A stretch of 64,000 bases of DNA from assembly GCA_033558025.1 (NCBI GenBank), contig JAUCEF010000016.1, positions 930,001 to 994,000 of the forward strand, read 5' to 3'. How positions within the stretch are numbered: the first letter of the stretch is position 1; each line of letters opens with the position of its first letter. The notes beneath the pieces were generated by a model. The model saw only the letters and a program-made list of their open reading frames with translations, made no database searches and was not told the DNA's origin. This document shows positions 61,552-64,000 of the stretch, one piece after another. Origin of the DNA: Phytophthora sp. 'mugwort' (Eukaryota; Oomycota; Peronosporomycetes; Peronosporales; Peronosporaceae). A program made the translations under genes and the position numbers.

Positions 61552-63271
61552 CTAAGCTGTAGTAAAATCTAAAATCTCACCCGTGAGACGATCGTAGGAG
61601 AGCTCTTGCTCGCTTACAACCAATACGAGCATGTTGGTGCCCTGACATCCTGCGTTTGTACCTTGAACCTGAATGGCTTGCGGTACATCACGCTCCGTTA
61701 GACGGCTCACATCGGCAATAAGAACGCGGTTAGTTAGCGACCATGTCTGATAGTCAAGAAGTCCATTCACCAACTCCGGCGTTAGGTCTCCATTAATCGA
61801 AGCGATCTTTGCGACCTCGTTAGTGTAGTGATGGAGATCGTAATCGTGGCTAATGTCAAAGGTCTGCTGGGAACCGATACGAACGTTAAAGTTTTGGATA
61901 CTAGACCCAGGGTGCAACGTCCTAGGAGCCGAATCAAAAGGACTTCGAAATTCCTGGACAGCCGCAGACGCGAAATTGTTAGTCTGTTCAGCGAACGGCA
62001 AGAGGAAAACATATTTAGCGTTCTTCACGGAAGCCGATAGCTGGAGATCAAATGAAGCATTCAGCTGGGTCGCCTGTTTACCAGTTCCTGCGCGCTGGTA
62101 AAACCATTGAGCATAGCATTCGTTGTATCTAACCTTTTTAACGGGCTTAGAAATAATCGCTTGGGGGTTCTCAAGATGAACGAAGGGTACGTACAGTCGC
62201 GATGTGGTGAATGGCATGTATGTACCATCAACAACAGGCTCAAGGGAGTTGACTATAGCTCCCCATGCAATACTGAATGTGGTGATACCATTAAGGACAG
62301 GGCTCGTCGGATTACCGCTCGTAGAAGCTGCTACCATGACCGGGCAGGTATTGTCACTCGCAAGCGTAGTGCTTGTTAGCGACATACCCTTCGCAGCACT
62401 TACAGCGACGTCAGAAGTACCCTGAGTAACGCGGAAACGTAGGCGGATCTGGGGGCTGGCCATGAGGTCAAGCTCCTTGAAGATCGGGTGCAGATCAGTT
62501 AGTTTGATCTGAAGCATGTAGTTCCACGTTCCCATGATTCCATTGGCACCAGTAGTACCTGACACGAAAGCACCACGCGCGGTTTGGTTCGAAATTGTGG
62601 AAGAGGCTGCAACCCCACCAAGCGAAGGCCACGACGCAGAGAAATCATTAGCTGCAGAAGGAGGGTTCGCTAGAAGACGCTTCACAAGACCATTATTCGG
62701 GATAGAAGCACCTCCAGAGGGGGCGGTAGCAGCGAACGAAGATGAGTACGCAGTAGTGTTAGTGTATCCATCGCCAGTCGTCGAGGTTGTAGCAGAACTG
62801 TACGAAGCTGACTGAGCCGAATCTGGAAATAGGAATGGCTCCGCGCCATGCTTCTCAATATATTGAGTACTATATCCCGTCTGGGCGCGGATGTTGTTCC
62901 AGAAAAGCTTGTAGTCAGCCATCGAGATGATTGTCTTTCCGTTAAGCTCCAGCGACATCGAGTCGATGACGTTCCAGTTACCGCACTTCAGAGTCGCACA
63001 TAAACGATTAGCTGGTGATGATTGAGCAGTAGCTCCGTTCTTCATCGAAACCTTGTAGGGTAGCATAATGTAGGCATCACGAAGACAAGCAAATCCTTCA
63101 GAACCGTTTAGCTGAGCGGTAGCATCAATGGTAATAACACCATTCTGGTACGATCCCTGATTGAGATCGATTACAAACGGGACACGCTTGCCAGAAGAGA
63201 CCTTGATCTCGGGGGTCGCTCTTGAGCGAGCTCTGGTAGAGATACTGGTCGGAGAGTTGTGTTTCAGACAT
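61552..63271 (-). pseudogene. Major capsid protein of Polinton-like virus type, one frameshift near N-terminus
   Basis: A 504-codon frame (63066-61552) stays open upstream to about 63260 but has no ATG there. The likely start ATG (63271-63269, after a CATATAGA motif) is in another frame, so one shift lies at about 63210-63260. Features of double-jelly-roll capsid proteins: CGNWNVIDSMSLELNGKTII near the start, a central Ser/Thr/Ala-rich variable loop, repeated beta-rich segments (FELDLMASPQIRLRF-type; YNECYAQWFYQRAG) and a C-terminal FDISHDYDLHHYTNEVAKIA. The size (about 570 aa with the N-terminus) fits Polinton-like MCPs. The family call is by pattern. A structure prediction would settle it. 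Confidence 0.65.
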
Positions 63272-63318
63272 GGTTGAATCTATATGAGCCCTAAAATACT
63301 TTCGCTTAAAATATTTAT

Positions 63319-63698
63319 TATGGCTGATCTGATCAAACCAATAACTAGCGATCACGATCTCATAGAGCTAGCAGATCGAATAGGTGTGCATCTGGATGGA
63401 ATTTTTTGAATCCAACGAGCTAACGATGCCGATTCCAAGGAAAGGATCATATTTAGTCCTCTTAGACCAGCTGATCGGGATGTTGGCCATTGGCAGGCGC
63501 ATGCGATGGTGAGTTTTTCGATTCAATAGGAAAGGCAGCTCCAACGAAGTATGGGATCGGCAAATACAATACCAAACAATTCAAGGGACGTATGGCGATC
63601 ACTGCGGGGTCTGGAGTATGCTATGGTTTTATTGCAAACAAAAAAAGCGGATGGATCTACTGAAACCATTCAAAGATCTAAATTTAACCATTCTCTAA
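63319..63698 (+). pseudogene. Adenain-like maturation cysteine protease, frameshifted
   Basis: It begins MADLIKPITSDHDLIELADR then IGVHLDGIF, the N-terminal pattern of Polinton and virophage proteases. Further on, in other frames, are DVGHWQAH (catalytic His), GEFFDSIG (Asp region) and GTYGDHCGVWSMLWF (catalytic Cys in DHCG), ending DLNLTIL with TAA at 63698. At least two shifts separate the blocks. The enzyme would process capsid proteins during virion maturation. Confidence 0.65.
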
Positions 63699-63728
63699 GT
63701 CAGTTTTTCTCTCAGAGATATATACAAC

Positions 63729-63956
63729 ATGACGTTCAAAGAGTTATCAGTTTCGCCATCCATCTCGGAGTCTAAACTCAAGCGAGCATTCAAGACCGGT
63801 ACTCTATCATTGACTAAGGATGAGCTAAAGGGATCTGGAGCTACGCTTCATCTTCACCCGGAATCATACGCTAAAGCGTTGAAGGCACGTAAATCAGGCA
63901 AAGGTACGAGGCTAGCTATAACTCACAAGAGGTTGGATATCCTTTCAAGCATATGA
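63729..63956 (+). CDS. Small basic virus-like protein, 75 aa
   Basis: ATG 63729 directly follows GATATATACAAC. Composition is Lys/Arg/Ser-rich: LKRAFKTGTLSLTKDEL, then HLHPESYAKALKARKSGKG. Small proteins with a repeated K-A-x-K-x-GKG pattern occur next to the protease and capsid genes in Polinton-like viruses and may be minor virion or DNA-binding proteins. The frame is intact, unlike its neighbours. Its TGA overlaps the next ATG. Confidence 0.55.
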   Translation: MTFKELSVSPSISESKLKRAFKTGTLSLTKDELKGSGATLHLHPESYAKALKARKSGKGTRLAITHKRLDILSSI

Positions 63957-64000
63957 ACGGAGGCGGGATGCACGGGGCGAGCTTTTGGGGGAAGATTTGG
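63953..64000 (+). CDS. Start of a further small virus-like gene (3'-partial)
   Basis: The ATG overlaps the preceding stop codon (ATGA), a compact arrangement typical of viruses. The first 16 codons read MNGGGMHGASFWGKIW. Gly-rich starts followed by FW-x-K occur in small minor capsid proteins of adeno- and Polinton-like viruses. The window ends before it can be judged. Confidence 0.4.
   Translation, partial: MNGGGMHGASFWGKIW

Larger units (their letters stand above)
61080..64000 (-). mobile_element. Endogenous Polinton-like virus segment, continues past window
   Basis: The gene set is virus-like: tandem ExoX-C-like domains (minus), major capsid protein (minus), adenain-like maturation protease (plus), a small basic protein and the start of another small protein (plus). 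Capsid plus adenain-like protease is the morphogenesis core of Polintons, Polinton-like viruses and virophages. Genes are tightly packed, with short AT-rich TATATA-type promoters. Several are frameshifted, so this is an integrated relic at least in part. The right end lies outside the window and no terminal repeat was seen on the left. Confidence 0.7.

Overview
The window looks like nuclear DNA of an oomycete, most likely Phytophthora or a close relative. Three things point that way. A nitrate-assimilation cluster (nitrate transporter, nitrate reductase, NAD(P)H nitrite reductase) has oomycete-type gene structure. Initiator plus FPR core promoters of the TCAYTYY-N-CAWTTT type sit just upstream of the ATGs. 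The decayed transposon families (MULE, hAT, piggyBac, Ty3/gypsy, LINE, pogo) match those common in Phytophthora. No database search was run; family names rest on motifs read in the translations.

Layout. 0-1 kb: 3' end of a spliced gene with two TFIIS N-terminal (LW) domains. 1.4-8.4 kb: relic 3' end of a second nitrite reductase, split by a MULE (1554-8335) that itself holds a second MULE with a Ulp1-like protease gene (1671-6532). Both have exact target-site duplications. 8.9-24 kb: a transposon graveyard with a thrice-repeated family, a TA-flanked 924-bp element, gypsy pol, two inverted gypsy LTRs, a degenerate piggyBac, a gag, a LINE scrap and a hAT with perfect 8-bp target duplication. 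24.2-43.3 kb: nitrite reductase and nitrate reductase (both minus) and four NRT2-type transporters. 43.9-45.2 kb: ER-type DnaJ with four exons. 45.5-50.1 kb: two sugar transporters, apparently identical over the ORF, head to head. 50.9-54.9 kb: SANT and DOT1-like scraps, gypsy gag-protease, pogo scrap. 55.9-57.6 kb: a third sugar transporter cut in half where virus-like AT-rich sequence begins. 58.1-60.8 kb: a large intronless armadillo-like gene with a helical N-terminus. 61.1-64 kb: an endogenous Polinton-like virus with a double-jelly-roll-type major capsid protein, adenain-like protease, ExoX-C-like proteins and small structural-type genes, several of them frameshifted.

How the genes work together. 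NRT2 transporters import nitrate, nitrate reductase makes nitrite and nitrite reductase makes ammonium. Nitrate reductase and the first NRT2 are divergent from one roughly 0.8-kb region, which suggests co-regulation. The most unusual material is the virus-derived segment, the armadillo-like gene lying between two virus-like tracts, the sequence-homogenised sugar transporter pair, and a set of long inverted repeats all centred on one unpaired base.
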